64,000 nt of DNA from an uncultured Eubacterium sp. (GCF_934525195.1 NZ_CAKSZA010000002.1:270174-334173); one strand, 5' to 3'; counted from the first letter of the stretch, positions 16,301-24,438 are shown. Numbers and translations: made by a program. The notes: generated by a model not told the origin, from the letters alone.

Positions 16301-18317
16301 ATTTTCCGTATACCTTGCCGTTTGAATCAACAGTTGCAACGCTGTTTTCGGTATTACCCGATGTACTGCTCCAGCTTGAATTCCACGGACGAGTTCCGTC
16401 ATCAAATGTAAGTCCCCAATGAACATTTTTAGTGCTGATTCTTGACGGAGAAAATATTGCAGAATACTCTCTCGGAAAGTCTTTGACAACAACATCATTA
16501 CCCGAAATTGATGCACTCACAAGATTATTGACAGAAGCACCTCTGACATTAAAGGTCACAGAAGATGACACACCGCCGATAATCGCAGTAATTGTAACTG
16601 ATTTTGAATTATAAATAGTGAGTCCGCCTGAATCAAGACCGAGAACCTTACCGTTTTCATCAACGGATGCAACAGACGGGTCGGAACTTTTCCAAACAAC
16701 ATTTTTGAGCAAATCAGGGTCATAATCTGCCGGCAAAATATTTGTGATATTAAGCTGACCTGTCTTACCTTCTTCAAGGAACGAGTCCCTACTGCCTACC
16801 AAAAAATTTGTAGTAAAGCCGTTGCCCTTTTCAACAGAAAAGCTTGTAATCGGAACACCCGAAGATACCGTTTTTTCAGCTTCAAGCGAAGTGTCATTAT
16901 AAGTAACCTTAACATAAATTTTGATTATTCCGACTTCTCTTGCAACAAGATTGCCGTTTGCATCAATCGAAGCAAAGCCGTTATCGGCAGGAGTGTCTGC
17001 CGTTGCAAGCACAAGCTTGCCCGACTGTGAATCATATAATCCCCACTGACGCACAACGCCTGTATTTGTGTTAAGTCTTACAGGGGTTACATCCGCAGTA
17101 TATTTATTTGTTTCGTTAAGTGCAATGTTCTCATAACCGTTGATTTCAACGCTATTGATTGTGTCGCCGATAACATTTCTATTAATTTTTAGCGACGCTG
17201 TTTTTGAAACGCCGTCAATTGTTGCCGTGATTGTGACGGTTTTTGATAACTGCAAGCCTTGACCAGCATCAAGAGCGGTAACAACACCGTCTTGAGTAAT
17301 GACAGCGGCTGACGTATCCGAACATTCCCATTTTACATCGCCTGTGTATGCACCGGCAGGAGAAACATTTTCAATAGTGAGTTGAGTGGTTTCGCCCTCT
17401 TTTATATCAAGAGTTCCGCCGATTGCAAAATCGGTAACAGGAAGTTCTTCACGAGATACGACTTTGAACTCAACAGTATCTGTAACCGCAGAATAAAGAG
17501 CGTTTTCGGGATTTGCACGAATATAAACAGTACCCGGAGAAGTGAAAGTTACAAGACCGTCGGAGGTAATTGTTGCATGCTTCCATGACTCAGTATCAAG
17601 AGCCTTGCCGACGCTCCATTTGACACTTTGCTTAAGTCGAACAGGAGTTACCGCACCGTACATTTGCACCTGCTTGCCGACAGCAACAGTTTTCGGAACA
17701 GTCTTTTTGTTTGTAATATGTACACCCGTAGGCCATATATTACCTGCCAAACTTTGGTCAACCGCAACCTCTGCCTTGTCGGAAGCAAGAACCTTTCCGC
17801 TTTCGTTGACAAGCCGAGCCGTAATTGTGATTGTCATATTATTCAGCATATTTTCAAGAGCTTCGCCCATAGTTTGGTTAATACCCTTTACAATTGCAAC
17901 AACCATGTCGGTATTGAGGTTACTGTCATTAAGGTCGATATGCGCCTTTGCAAAAGCCTTTTCAATAGCGTCTGCGGTTGCATTGCCTATAAGCGGAGTT
18001 GGGCGAACCTCATTATCAAGCCAATATTTGATGACGGCAGCTTTTGAGTAATCGTACGCAGTTACCTTGCCTGTTTCGTCAACATCCGCAAGCAAAGGCA
18101 TATTGCTTTCCCACTCAACAGTCGAGCCTGCCGGAAGTTCCGACTCCGAATGAGCGACCAACTGTGCAGAATCGTATTCGGTGATGTGCAAAGTTTCTTT
18201 CAGCTCCGCATCATTATAATAAATAGTGATGCTTTCCAACGCATTGACAAAACTCGGTGGCATGCTGACAGATAAAACAAGCCAAACGCTCAACAGCATA
18301 CTGATTACTTTTTTCAT
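13395..18317 (-). CDS. Large secreted Ig-like repeat protein with dockerin-like C-terminal motif
   Basis: About 1640 residues, with a signal peptide MKKVISMLLSVWLVLSVSM and cleavage probably near FVNALE. ATG at 18317 follows AATGGAGGAG; an earlier in-frame start is unlikely. The first half holds several BIG2-type Ig-like domains (for example VVWKSSDPSVASVDENGKV and VKWECSDTSAAVITQDGVV). Around residues 760-900 two domains begin with YIEGETELDLTGLKV / YVEGVKQLDLSGLKV (Big_3-like). Then come at least four copies of a repeat with YYYNVDGGEWNEINGDSL-type strands ending TFKAVN or similar. Near the C-terminus a carboxypeptidase-regulatory-like domain precedes DFNKDGCINAKDYATI, one dockerin-type calcium loop. 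No LPXTG or SLH anchor is seen. It is probably an extracellular or cell-surface structural or adhesive protein. Confidence 0.8.
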   Translation of the reverse strand: MKKVISMLLSVWLVLSVSMPPSFVNALESITIYYNDAELKETLHITEYDSAQLVAHSESELPAGSTVEWESNMPLLADVDETGKVTAYDYSKAAVIKYWLDNEVRPTPLIGNATADAIEKAFAKAHIDLNDSNLNTDMVVAIVKGINQTMGEALENMLNNMTITITARLVNESGKVLASDKAEVAVDQSLAGNIWPTGVHITNKKTVPKTVAVGKQVQMYGAVTPVRLKQSVKWSVGKALDTESWKHATITSDGLVTFTSPGTVYIRANPENALYSAVTDTVEFKVVSREELPVTDFAIGGTLDIKEGETTQLTIENVSPAGAYTGDVKWECSDTSAAVITQDGVVTALDAGQGLQLSKTVTITATIDGVSKTASLKINRNVIGDTINSVEINGYENIALNETNKYTADVTPVRLNTNTGVVRQWGLYDSQSGKLVLATADTPADNGFASIDANGNLVAREVGIIKIYVKVTYNDTSLEAEKTVSSGVPITSFSVEKGNGFTTNFLVGSRDSFLEEGKTGQLNITNILPADYDPDLLKNVVWKSSDPSVASVDENGKVLGLDSGGLTIYNSKSVTITAIIGGVSSSVTFNVRGASVNNLVSASISGNDVVVKDFPREYSAIFSPSRISTKNVHWGLTFDDGTRPWNSSWSSTSGNTENSVATVDSNGKVYGKSAGTTTLWVFGREGTTSLSGSYVEASKQIQVVEIQPKNIAVTAPEKYDYIEGETELDLTGLKVSATYDRNELANYYSDAESYGDSIISVDVDDYEISGFDPTLIDREQYVLVTLVRAGEQFRAVFPVKVNSKAVESIDITAPKYAYVEGVKQLDLSGLKVYANYSNSPREEVFDYTVDDSAVDYSKFDVEQTVKVVYNHYGRSVTAEFPIIIYGKPVVSLDTADYDGSWTGNDVVFTLSSTHQLDGTKYYYNVDGGEWNEINGDSLTVSENTDSVYTFKAINSAGIESEITQPYTVKIDKIVPSFTLAQDNTNITNQSYSVRINDLNVGTSGVKAVYLNGSKIDSQAEFTVIENGNYTVKIVSNSLLESEQSISVNNIDTQKPIVTEISIAHKDTNDFARLINKISFGMFFNKTTELTISAEDVGVAGVDRIEYRFIDENGTPLNDWAVYDDSNKPLQDSDFKGYAEARAIDRAGNMSDSKSTVGYVLDVEPPTQIVVTADADGENYESDSWTSKDVTIKLSSTAFSGIFRYYYSLNGGDWVEMDGDTLVVKEQGEWNYKFKAVSYADNETVTENDFFVKIDKTEPVVRVDFEGTFGRWTADSVKFSMSILNQAISGVHYYFSKDNGKSWIPAEEGSVITIDEDVDASYIFKAVNGAGVESNYSDSYRIMIDTVAPTLEYTLDENKGNASSYKVYYKVNTGRSGLKSVSVNGKDVTASDYFEVTDNGRYVVVMTANNGLTTTEVININNIAVAERPVLYVTPSGTVGGETSQIVTFTLSSPNCTDAVYYYNNGDGWIQIDGDTFVVAKAGEYNLTFKAVCAGLESYQSPTYNVKLTADYYTAVFKTTVLESAEVDKGTAPVGGVNVYVDDVFVGTTDNEGKLSCLIKQGEHNVFFDNQTFNRMLTVDMTEDVEINIPMVALDFNKDGCINAKDYATIREISDSQLASLYYEIFMNFYNEFDSTFSYKN

Positions 18318-18376
18318 AAAAGCTCCTCCATTCATTTTTGTAAACCGCAAAATTAAATATTATAAATCTTATGCAA

Positions 18377-18405
18377 ATTATATCACAATTTTGATTGTTT
18401 TACAA
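18377..18405 (-). promoter_or_regulatory. Promoter of the large surface protein gene
   Basis: Minus strand TTGTAA (18405-18400), 17 bases, TATAAT (18382-18377), 60 bases ahead of the start codon. The rest of 18318-18540 is AT-rich with no other signal that I recognise. Confidence 0.6.
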
Positions 18406-18540
18406 CAAAAATATGCACCAAATACGACAGATAATAAAATTAATTAATTATAAGTATACCGAAAAACGATTAATATCTTAAGTTGTTTTTATAATATTTT
18501 CTGATTTGTAAACATTTTTCTAAAAAACAAAGCACAAAAA

Positions 18541-18581
18541 AATCGCCTGAAAGCCCCAAAAGCAGGGAGTTTCAAGCGATT
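18541..18581 (-). terminator. Intrinsic terminator after the HAD phosphatase gene
   Basis: AATCGC...TGAAA...CCC pairs with GGG...TTTCA...GCGATT (two bulged mismatches); T-runs lie on both sides, so it may act in both directions. Confidence 0.75.
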
Positions 18582-18603
18582 TTTTATTTAATTTACGGTT
18601 TAA

Positions 18604-19254
18604 TCAGCTTAGTAAATTTTTTAACTCGTCAACCGTTTTTACAATATATGTTGCATCGGCATTTTTAAGTTCATCAAAGGTGCCATATCCATATTCTACT
18701 CCGATTGAATCAATACCTACTGATTGAGCGCCAATCATATCTTCTGCTCTGTCGCCAATCATTACAACTTTGGATTTGTCCTTGATATTACATTCATTAA
18801 GCGCATATTCAATTACTTCTGCCTTTTTTGACCGAGTAGTATCCATATTCGAACCTGCGATGAAATCAAAATATTTTGTGAGGTCAAAATGCTCCATTAT
18901 TCTGTCAGTAAACGGTTGAGGTTTAGAGGTAGCAACAATAAGAGTTTTTCCGTTTTCTTTAAGATTTTGAAGCAAGTCGGTTATGCCGCTGTAAACCTCG
19001 TTTTCAAACAAACCTTTTGTGCTGAAATATTCACGGTAAAGTTTTACTGCTTGCAAAGATTTTTCCTTATCAAAGCCAAAATATTTTTCAAATGATTCGT
19101 GAAGCGGAGGACCTAAAAACTTTCTCAAAAGTGACATTTCATAATCGTCAATATCATACTTTTCAAGCGCATAAATGATAGAATTAATAATTCCCTGAGA
19201 TGAATCGGTGAGCGTTCCGTCAAGGTCAAAAAGAATGGTTGAATAGCTTTTCAT
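18604..19254 (-). CDS. HAD-superfamily phosphatase (Gph/PpaX-like)
   Basis: A 216-residue HAD hydrolase. Motif I is D10-L-D12-G-T, motif II lies in LIVATSKP, motif III is the Lys in RSKKAEVI and motif IV is GDRAEDMIGA. The cap is the four-helix type seen in phosphoglycolate phosphatase (Gph) and pyrophosphatase PpaX, so it dephosphorylates a small phosphorylated metabolite. It has its own AGAGGTG site and terminator, and sits downstream of the tsf terminator. The exact substrate cannot be assigned. Confidence 0.8.
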   Translation of the reverse strand: MKSYSTILFDLDGTLTDSSQGIINSIIYALEKYDIDDYEMSLLRKFLGPPLHESFEKYFGFDKEKSLQAVKLYREYFSTKGLFENEVYSGITDLLQNLKENGKTLIVATSKPQPFTDRIMEHFDLTKYFDFIAGSNMDTTRSKKAEVIEYALNECNIKDKSKVVMIGDRAEDMIGAQSVGIDSIGVEYGYGTFDELKNADATYIVKTVDELKNLLS

Positions 19255-19285
19255 AAAACACCTCTGTTATAAAATATTTGCAAAA

Positions 19286-19311
19286 AAGAGCATCTCGATT
19301 GAGATGCTCTT
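19286..19311 (-). terminator. Intrinsic terminator of the rpsB-tsf operon
   Basis: AAGAGCATCTC, 4-base loop, GAGATGCTCTT, then TTTTTTG on the minus strand. Confidence 0.85.
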
Positions 19312-19321
19312 AAATGTTTAA

Positions 19322-20437
19322 TTAGCCGTTGATTTGCTTTGCAATTTCTTCTGCGAAGTTTTCTTCTCTCTTTTCGAGGCCGTCGCCCTTCATCATACGG
19401 ATGAAGTTTGTTGCCTTGATTTCTGTGCCGAGAGTCTTTGCAACGCTTTCAATGTAACCTGCAACTGAACCCTGGAAGAGATCTGAACGAACGAAGTCTT
19501 GCTCAAGAAGGCAAATTTCCTTGATTTGCTTCTGGAGTCTGCCCTTTACAAGGCCTGTGAAAATCTTGTTATCAACAATTTCGTCCTTGTGTGAAACTGC
19601 GATGCCTGCAAGAATTTCAAGAGCTTCCTTAGAAATGAAGTTTGTGAAGTTCTTTCTTTGCTTATTGTCAAGGCCCTGATAAATTGTGATATCTTCATCA
19701 GTCCACTTCTTGTCGTTGATAGCTTCGTCGATAAGCTTGCCGAGGATCGGAATAGGAAGTGAATCAGGCTTGTTGAGAGCACTGTCAACTGTGATTGAGT
19801 GCATCTTTTCTGATTCTTCGGCAGAGATGTCGTCGCTGCTCAAATACTCAGGATTCATAGCTGCGATTTGCATAGCAACATTCTTGCCCATAGCTACGAA
19901 TTCAGGATCAGCAGCCTTTGACTCGTCAGCAACATCAAAGCCAACCATAACACCAACGCTACCGCCGGCATGGATGTATGTTGAAACGATACCGTCCATT
20001 CTTTCGAAACGGCGAACTTTCATATTCTCACCGATTGCAAGAACGAGGTCGTTAAGTGTTTCTGTAACAGTTCTGTCTGTGCCGTCGAACTTCTCTTCCT
20101 TAAGAGCTTCAACATCGGCAGGATTTGTTGCAAGGATTGTCTTTGCAACGCCTTCTACGAAAGACATAAACTTTTCATTCTTTGCAACGAAGTCTGTTTC
20201 TGAGTTAACTTCAAGAACAACACCCTTCTTTGCCTGAGCATCATAGTAAGGAAGAACAACGCCTTCAGCGGCAATTCTTGATGCCTTCTTCTGTGCAGCT
20301 GCAAGACCTCTTTCACGAAGGAAGTCGATAGCCTTATCCATATCGCCGTCAGCTTCAACAAGAGCCTTTTTGCACTCCATCATACCAACGCCGGTCTTCT
20401 CACGAAGAGCCTTTACATCTTGTGCTGTAAATGCCAT
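19322..20437 (-). CDS. tsf: Elongation factor Ts with an internal insertion
   Basis: Elongation factor Ts recycles EF-Tu by nucleotide exchange. The UBA-like N-terminus (FTAQDVKALREKTGVGMMEC) and the TDFVA motif (residues 81-85) are intact, and the C-terminus ends with the usual GLEKREENFAEE. ATG at 20437 follows GGAGG with an 8-base spacer. The protein has 371 residues while clostridial EF-Ts has about 305: the extra stretch, about residues 222-290 (from LNKPDSLPIPILGKLIDE to about DEIVDNKIFTG), falls in the C-terminal half before the conserved GRLQKQIKEICLLEQ. It is co-transcribed with rpsB 45 bases upstream. Confidence 0.93.
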   Translation of the reverse strand: MAFTAQDVKALREKTGVGMMECKKALVEADGDMDKAIDFLRERGLAAAQKKASRIAAEGVVLPYYDAQAKKGVVLEVNSETDFVAKNEKFMSFVEGVAKTILATNPADVEALKEEKFDGTDRTVTETLNDLVLAIGENMKVRRFERMDGIVSTYIHAGGSVGVMVGFDVADESKAADPEFVAMGKNVAMQIAAMNPEYLSSDDISAEESEKMHSITVDSALNKPDSLPIPILGKLIDEAINDKKWTDEDITIYQGLDNKQRKNFTNFISKEALEILAGIAVSHKDEIVDNKIFTGLVKGRLQKQIKEICLLEQDFVRSDLFQGSVAGYIESVAKTLGTEIKATNFIRMMKGDGLEKREENFAEEIAKQING

Positions 20438-20482
20438 AATAATATCCTCCAATATAATAAAGTAAAATTAAGTTATAATTAA

Positions 20483-21220
20483 TTATTCAGCTGCTTCTTC
20501 TGTTGCAGGAGCTTCTTCAGGAGCAACTGCATCAGCGCCATCTCTACCCTCGATAACAGCGTTAGCCATAGCACCTGCAATAAGCTTTACTGCACGGATA
20601 GCGTCATCGTTACCAGGAATTACATAGTCGATTTCATCAGGGTCGCAGTTTGTGTCAACGATAGCAACGATTGGAAGACCGAGCTTTGTTGCTTCTGATA
20701 CAGCGATTCTTTCCTTGCGTGGGTCAACGATGAACATTGCATCAGGAATCTTCTTCATTTCTGTGATACCGCCGAGGTACTTCTCAAGCTTTTCGATTTC
20801 AAGTTCAAGACCTGCAACTTCCTTCTTTGGAAGAAGATCGAATGTGCCGTCCTCTTGCATCTTCTTGAGTTGAGCAAGACGAGCAACACGACCACGGATT
20901 GTCTTGAAGTTTGTGAGCATACCGCCAAGCCATCTTGCATTTACATATGGCATTGAGCAACGGATAGCCTCTTCCTTAACGCTCTCCTGAGCCTGCTTCT
21001 TTGTACCGACAAAGATGATGCTTCCGCCTTCTGCTGCGAGATCACGAACGAACATATAAGCCTCGTCCAACTTCTTTACTGTCTTTTGAAGATCGATGAT
21101 ATAAATACCATTTCTCTCTGTGAAGATGTATTCAGCCATTTTAGGGTTCCATCTTCTTGTTTGGTGACCAAAGTGTACACCTGCTTCTAAAAGCTGTTTC
21201 ATAGAAACTACATTTGCCAT
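20483..21220 (-). CDS. rpsB: 30S ribosomal protein S2
   Basis: A 245-residue S2 protein, with canonical LEAGVHFGHQTRRWNPKM at the start and IVDTNCDPDEIDYVIPGNDDA later, and an Ala/Glu-rich tail. ATG at 21220 is preferred over one two codons upstream because AAAGGAGG then has an 8-base rather than 2-base spacer. It is followed by tsf, the common bacterial order. It has its own promoter and a structured leader. Confidence 0.96.
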   Translation of the reverse strand: MANVVSMKQLLEAGVHFGHQTRRWNPKMAEYIFTERNGIYIIDLQKTVKKLDEAYMFVRDLAAEGGSIIFVGTKKQAQESVKEEAIRCSMPYVNARWLGGMLTNFKTIRGRVARLAQLKKMQEDGTFDLLPKKEVAGLELEIEKLEKYLGGITEMKKIPDAMFIVDPRKERIAVSEATKLGLPIVAIVDTNCDPDEIDYVIPGNDDAIRAVKLIAGAMANAVIEGRDGADAVAPEEAPATEEAAE

Positions 21221-21251
21221 TTTCATTTCCTCCTTTAAGGTTAATCCTCCA

Positions 21252-21306
21252 CAACGAAGTATGGCAAGAGCCGATTTTGTAACCTTTGGCTCAACCTCAT
21301 TGTGTG
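21252..21306 (-). promoter_or_regulatory. Structured leader of rpsB, candidate autoregulatory element
   Basis: The roughly 110-base leader folds into a nested hairpin: CACAA/TTGTG outer arms (21306-21302 with 21256-21252) and GAGCC/GGCTC inner arms (21294-21290 with 21274-21270). It ends just ahead of the ribosome-binding site. S2 is autoregulated through its leader in several bacteria; I do not recognise this structure as a named Rfam family. Confidence 0.4.
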
Positions 21307-21339
21307 CGAATTCGCTTTCTTTTTTACGAATGCGTTAGC

Positions 21340-21368
21340 ATTATAACAAAAAGGGCTGAAAAAATCAA
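21340..21368 (-). promoter_or_regulatory. Promoter of rpsB-tsf, overlapping the upstream terminator
   Basis: Minus strand TTGATT (21368-21363), 17 bases, TATAAT (21345-21340). The spacer and -35 are the hairpin of the lipoprotein gene terminator. Confidence 0.7.
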
Positions 21369-21376
21369 CCCTTTTT
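21348..21376 (-). terminator. Terminator of the lipoprotein gene
   Basis: AAAAAGGGTTGA and TCAGCCCTTTTT arms around a T-rich loop. It overlaps the rpsB promoter on the same strand. Confidence 0.65.
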
Positions 21377-21398
21377 TGCTATTTATATAATATATTTA

Positions 21399-21884
21399 TT
21401 AACTTTTTTTGCTGTTAATATCAAATTCAATGCTGAAATCGGCATCGGGGATATTCAAGCTGACAAGTTCCGATGATTGATTGACTGTCAAAGTGAAATT
21501 GCCGACCGAAGTTTTGCCGTCAAAAACATAAGCATTATCAACCTTTTTGCAATTTGAAACAGTTGTGATTACGTCATAAAACAGCACGGCGGGATTATAG
21601 GCGGAAACCTTTGATTTATCAGCCTTTGTGAGCATATCTCGCCTTGAAAAAGCGACCTCTTTGCCGTTGCAGGAAATCGTCGTTCCGCTTGCATTTGTCG
21701 AAGTCGGGGTTATGTACACGCTCTCGCCGTCAAACTTTACATTGGCGGAATAGGAATAATCACCCGTTTTGACCGTTGCGGTTTGAAAATATTTCGGCTT
21801 TAGTTCAACGGTACTTTTGACAGTTGTGCAACCACATAAAAGCAGAAACACAAGGCACATCGAAAATGATATTAATTTTTTCAT
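21399..21884 (-). CDS. Small lipoprotein of unknown function
   Basis: A 161-residue lipoprotein. The signal peptide MKKLISFSMCLVFLLLCGC ends in the lipobox LLCGC, with lipidation at the second Cys (residue 19). The mature part is beta-rich with no domain that I recognise; it resembles small LolA/LppX-like or DUF4352-sized lipoproteins only in size. It starts 16 bases after the NAD(P)HX repair gene and is co-transcribed with it. Confidence 0.65.
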   Translation of the reverse strand: MKKLISFSMCLVFLLLCGCTTVKSTVELKPKYFQTATVKTGDYSYSANVKFDGESVYITPTSTNASGTTISCNGKEVAFSRRDMLTKADKSKVSAYNPAVLFYDVITTVSNCKKVDNAYVFDGKTSVGNFTLTVNQSSELVSLNIPDADFSIEFDINSKKS

Positions 21885-21900
21885 AAAATCAACCCGAATA

Positions 21901-23403
21901 TCAAAATTCGGACATTAAAGCACCGAGTCGGTCTATCATATCAAAAACGGTAATTCCTCTTTGGCTGATGGCTTTTGAGGCATTATCACCCGACAAGCCG
22001 TGAATAAACACACCTGCCTTTGTTGCGTCATACGGATTTATTCCTTGCGCAACAAACGAGCCGATAATACCGCTGAGCATATCACCCGTTCCACCCATAG
22101 CCATTGCAGGATTGCCGCTCATATTAACAAACACCGTTTCTCCGTCCGTAACTACGGTATTTGCACCCTTTAATGCAATCAAAACACCGTATTTCTTTGC
22201 AAAATCCTTTGCAATTTCAACACGATTTGACTGCACTTCCTCCACCGATTTTGACACGAGCCTTGACATCTCACCGGGATGCGGCGTAAGAACAACAGGT
22301 ACTTTAACATCCTTTAATATATCTATGCTCAAAGTTATGCAATTTATACCGTCAGCATCAAGAATAACCGGCACTTTTGAATTTTTAAGCACAAATTCGG
22401 TGATTTTTCTTGTATCGGCGCTGACACCCATACCGCAACCGAGAACAATCGCACTTGCCCACTTCACATCATTCGATATTTCATCAAGGGCTTTTTCGCT
22501 GTACATTCCGTTTGACTCCTCAACGGGATTGAAAATAGGTTGAACAAGATGCAACGCAACAATAGGATAAGCGGATTTCGGAACGGTCAACTTTACAAGT
22601 CCGACACCGCTTCTTATTGCGGATTCGCAGCAAATAACACCTGCTCCCGGCATTTTGTACGAACCGCAAAGGCAAAGAAGATGACCGTTTGAACCTTTGT
22701 TTGAATTATATTCAAGCGGCGGAATAATTTTTTTCACATCATCAATCATTATTGCGGTTGCGTAGTCATCAACATAGCAATCATCGGGAATACCGATATT
22801 AACAACTTTTATTTCTCCGCAAAGAGCATTTGACGGCGGAAGAACATGACAGAACTTCAAAGTGGAAATTGCGACAGTAAAATCTGCTTTGACAGCATTT
22901 TTGCAAGCCGAGCCGTCGGTTGCATTTGTACCGCTCGGAGTATCAACAGAAATAACAATAGCGGAACTGTTGCCAACCGTTTCGAACACCTTGTCAAACG
23001 GACTGCGAGCCTCACCGTGAAAACCGATTCCGAAAATACAATCAACGATATAATCGGCTGAAAGAACGCTGTCATTAAAAAATTCCACGGGAACTCCCGA
23101 CATTACAGCCTCGTTATAATATTTGAGAGGCTCGGCAATTTCAGGTTCTTTATCGCAAAGAACGATTTTTGCATTTGCACCGTAGGCATAAAGAAGCCTT
23201 GCAATAACAAAGCCGTCGCCTGCATTTTTGCCGTTTCCGCACAAGACGGCAACCGAACTGTTAACAAGGCTGTCGCCGTATTTTTCAATAATACTTTCGG
23301 CACAGGCAGTACCTGCTTTGAGCATTAATTCGGCTTCGGTTGAATAATATTTAAAGCAGTCGGTTTCAACCGCTCTGATTTCATCAGCTGTTAATATATA
23401 CAT
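21901..23403 (-). CDS. nnr: Bifunctional NAD(P)HX epimerase/dehydratase
   Basis: A 500-residue fusion that repairs hydrated NAD(P)H. The N-terminal YjeF_N epimerase domain (about 1-205) carries VLCGNGKNAGDGFV and VDTPSGTNATDGS. The C-terminal ADP-dependent dehydratase domain (about 215-500) has GSNGHLLCLCGSY, LTPHPGEMSRL and the catalytic NPAMAMGGTGDMLSG. ATG at 23403 (MYILTADEIR) follows AGAGG; an in-frame start six codons earlier would put the ribosome-binding site inside the gene. Confidence 0.92.
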   Translation of the reverse strand: MYILTADEIRAVETDCFKYYSTEAELMLKAGTACAESIIEKYGDSLVNSSVAVLCGNGKNAGDGFVIARLLYAYGANAKIVLCDKEPEIAEPLKYYNEAVMSGVPVEFFNDSVLSADYIVDCIFGIGFHGEARSPFDKVFETVGNSSAIVISVDTPSGTNATDGSACKNAVKADFTVAISTLKFCHVLPPSNALCGEIKVVNIGIPDDCYVDDYATAIMIDDVKKIIPPLEYNSNKGSNGHLLCLCGSYKMPGAGVICCESAIRSGVGLVKLTVPKSAYPIVALHLVQPIFNPVEESNGMYSEKALDEISNDVKWASAIVLGCGMGVSADTRKITEFVLKNSKVPVILDADGINCITLSIDILKDVKVPVVLTPHPGEMSRLVSKSVEEVQSNRVEIAKDFAKKYGVLIALKGANTVVTDGETVFVNMSGNPAMAMGGTGDMLSGIIGSFVAQGINPYDATKAGVFIHGLSGDNASKAISQRGITVFDMIDRLGALMSEF

Positions 23404-23472
23404 ATTTTCACAACCTCTCATTTTGTTACATTTTTATAGTATCACAAAGAAATAATTATGACAAGTTTGTTA

Positions 23473-23501
23473 TTGAAATAGGAGTAAAAATTTGGTATAG
23501 T
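23473..23501 (+). promoter_or_regulatory. Promoter of the PAP2 phosphatase gene
   Basis: TTGAAA (23473-23478), 17 bases, TATAGT (23496-23501), 31 bases before the start codon. Confidence 0.6.
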
Positions 23502-23532
23502 ATTACTATAAATTACTAAAGGGGAAATAGAA

Positions 23533-24429
23533 ATGAACACTTTTTTACTCGCCGCTGTCACACTTGGCGAAAGAGTTGACAGCATCTTTTACAACTTTGA
23601 CCTATGGGTATTCAGCTTTTTTGGTCATATGCAATGCGGATTTTTGACCGCCGTTGCAAAGATTTTCACCTCATTCGGTGACGAGATGTTTGTAATTCCT
23701 ATGGCAGCGTTTGGCTTGGTGCTTTGTCTGTTTAAGAAAACAAGAAAATACGGCGCAGCTTTGATTTTCTCGATTGTTATCGGAACACTCATAACAAATG
23801 TTGTTGTTAAGCCGATGTTCTTGAGAATCAGACCGTACAACACACTTCAAGGTGTTGCAGAGTATTTTGCTTGGTACAAGGGTGCAGGAATGCTCAGCGA
23901 AAGCGACTATTCGTTCCCATCGGGTCACACAACCGCTGCATTTGAAATTGCAATGTCAATGTGCCTTTGCTTCAAAAAAGACAACAAAAAGTTCTACTGG
24001 GTATTCCCTGTTATCGCACTTTGCACAATGGGAAGCCGTGTTTATTTGATGGTTCACTATGCAAGTGATGTTTTGGCAGGATTTATCGTTGGCACATTTG
24101 CAGGTTGCATGGGTTATTTGCTTGCAACTCTGGCTTGCAAACTTGTTGAAAAGAGCAAGTTCCTTGATAAAATCGATGTTACACCGTTGTTCAAGAAAGT
24201 CAATCCAAAAGTTGCACCTGTTGCAATCGTTGCGGTTGTTGTCGGCATTTTCTGTTTGAGCTACATTCCTGCAATGACAGAGGGCGGCGAAAGCGCTCAC
24301 AGATGTGCATATGTCGGTGAATACGATTGTATGAACGAAGCGAAAGTTGATGACGAAGATTATCCGCCGATTGACGGCAAGGAATACTGCAAAATCCACT
24401 GGAAACAATTAAGCGGAGTAAAAGAATAA
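23533..24429 (+). CDS. PAP2-family membrane phosphatase
   Basis: A 298-residue polytopic lipid phosphatase. The three PAP2 motifs are K93-x6-R100-P (KPMFLRIRP), P129-S-G-H132, and S168-R-x5-H175-x3-D179 (SRVYLMVHYASD). About six membrane helices are present. After the last helix a tail of about 50 residues holds three Cys and several acidic residues (CAYVGEYDCMNEAK, EYCKIHWK), unusual for the family. It may act on undecaprenyl diphosphate or phosphatidic acid type lipids. The gene has its own promoter and ends close to a MITE-like repeat. Confidence 0.85.
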   Translation: MNTFLLAAVTLGERVDSIFYNFDLWVFSFFGHMQCGFLTAVAKIFTSFGDEMFVIPMAAFGLVLCLFKKTRKYGAALIFSIVIGTLITNVVVKPMFLRIRPYNTLQGVAEYFAWYKGAGMLSESDYSFPSGHTTAAFEIAMSMCLCFKKDNKKFYWVFPVIALCTMGSRVYLMVHYASDVLAGFIVGTFAGCMGYLLATLACKLVEKSKFLDKIDVTPLFKKVNPKVAPVAIVAVVVGIFCLSYIPAMTEGGESAHRCAYVGEYDCMNEAKVDDEDYPPIDGKEYCKIHWKQLSGVKE

Positions 24430-24438
24430 GTTAATAAG

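Noticed and set aside
17542..18051. Plus-strand frame of 169 codons opposite the Ig-repeat protein
   Set aside because: Antisense shadow produced by repeat-rich coding sequence; no start site.
19686..20237. Plus-strand frame of 183 codons opposite tsf
   Set aside because: Antisense shadow; Ser/Thr-rich low-information sequence.
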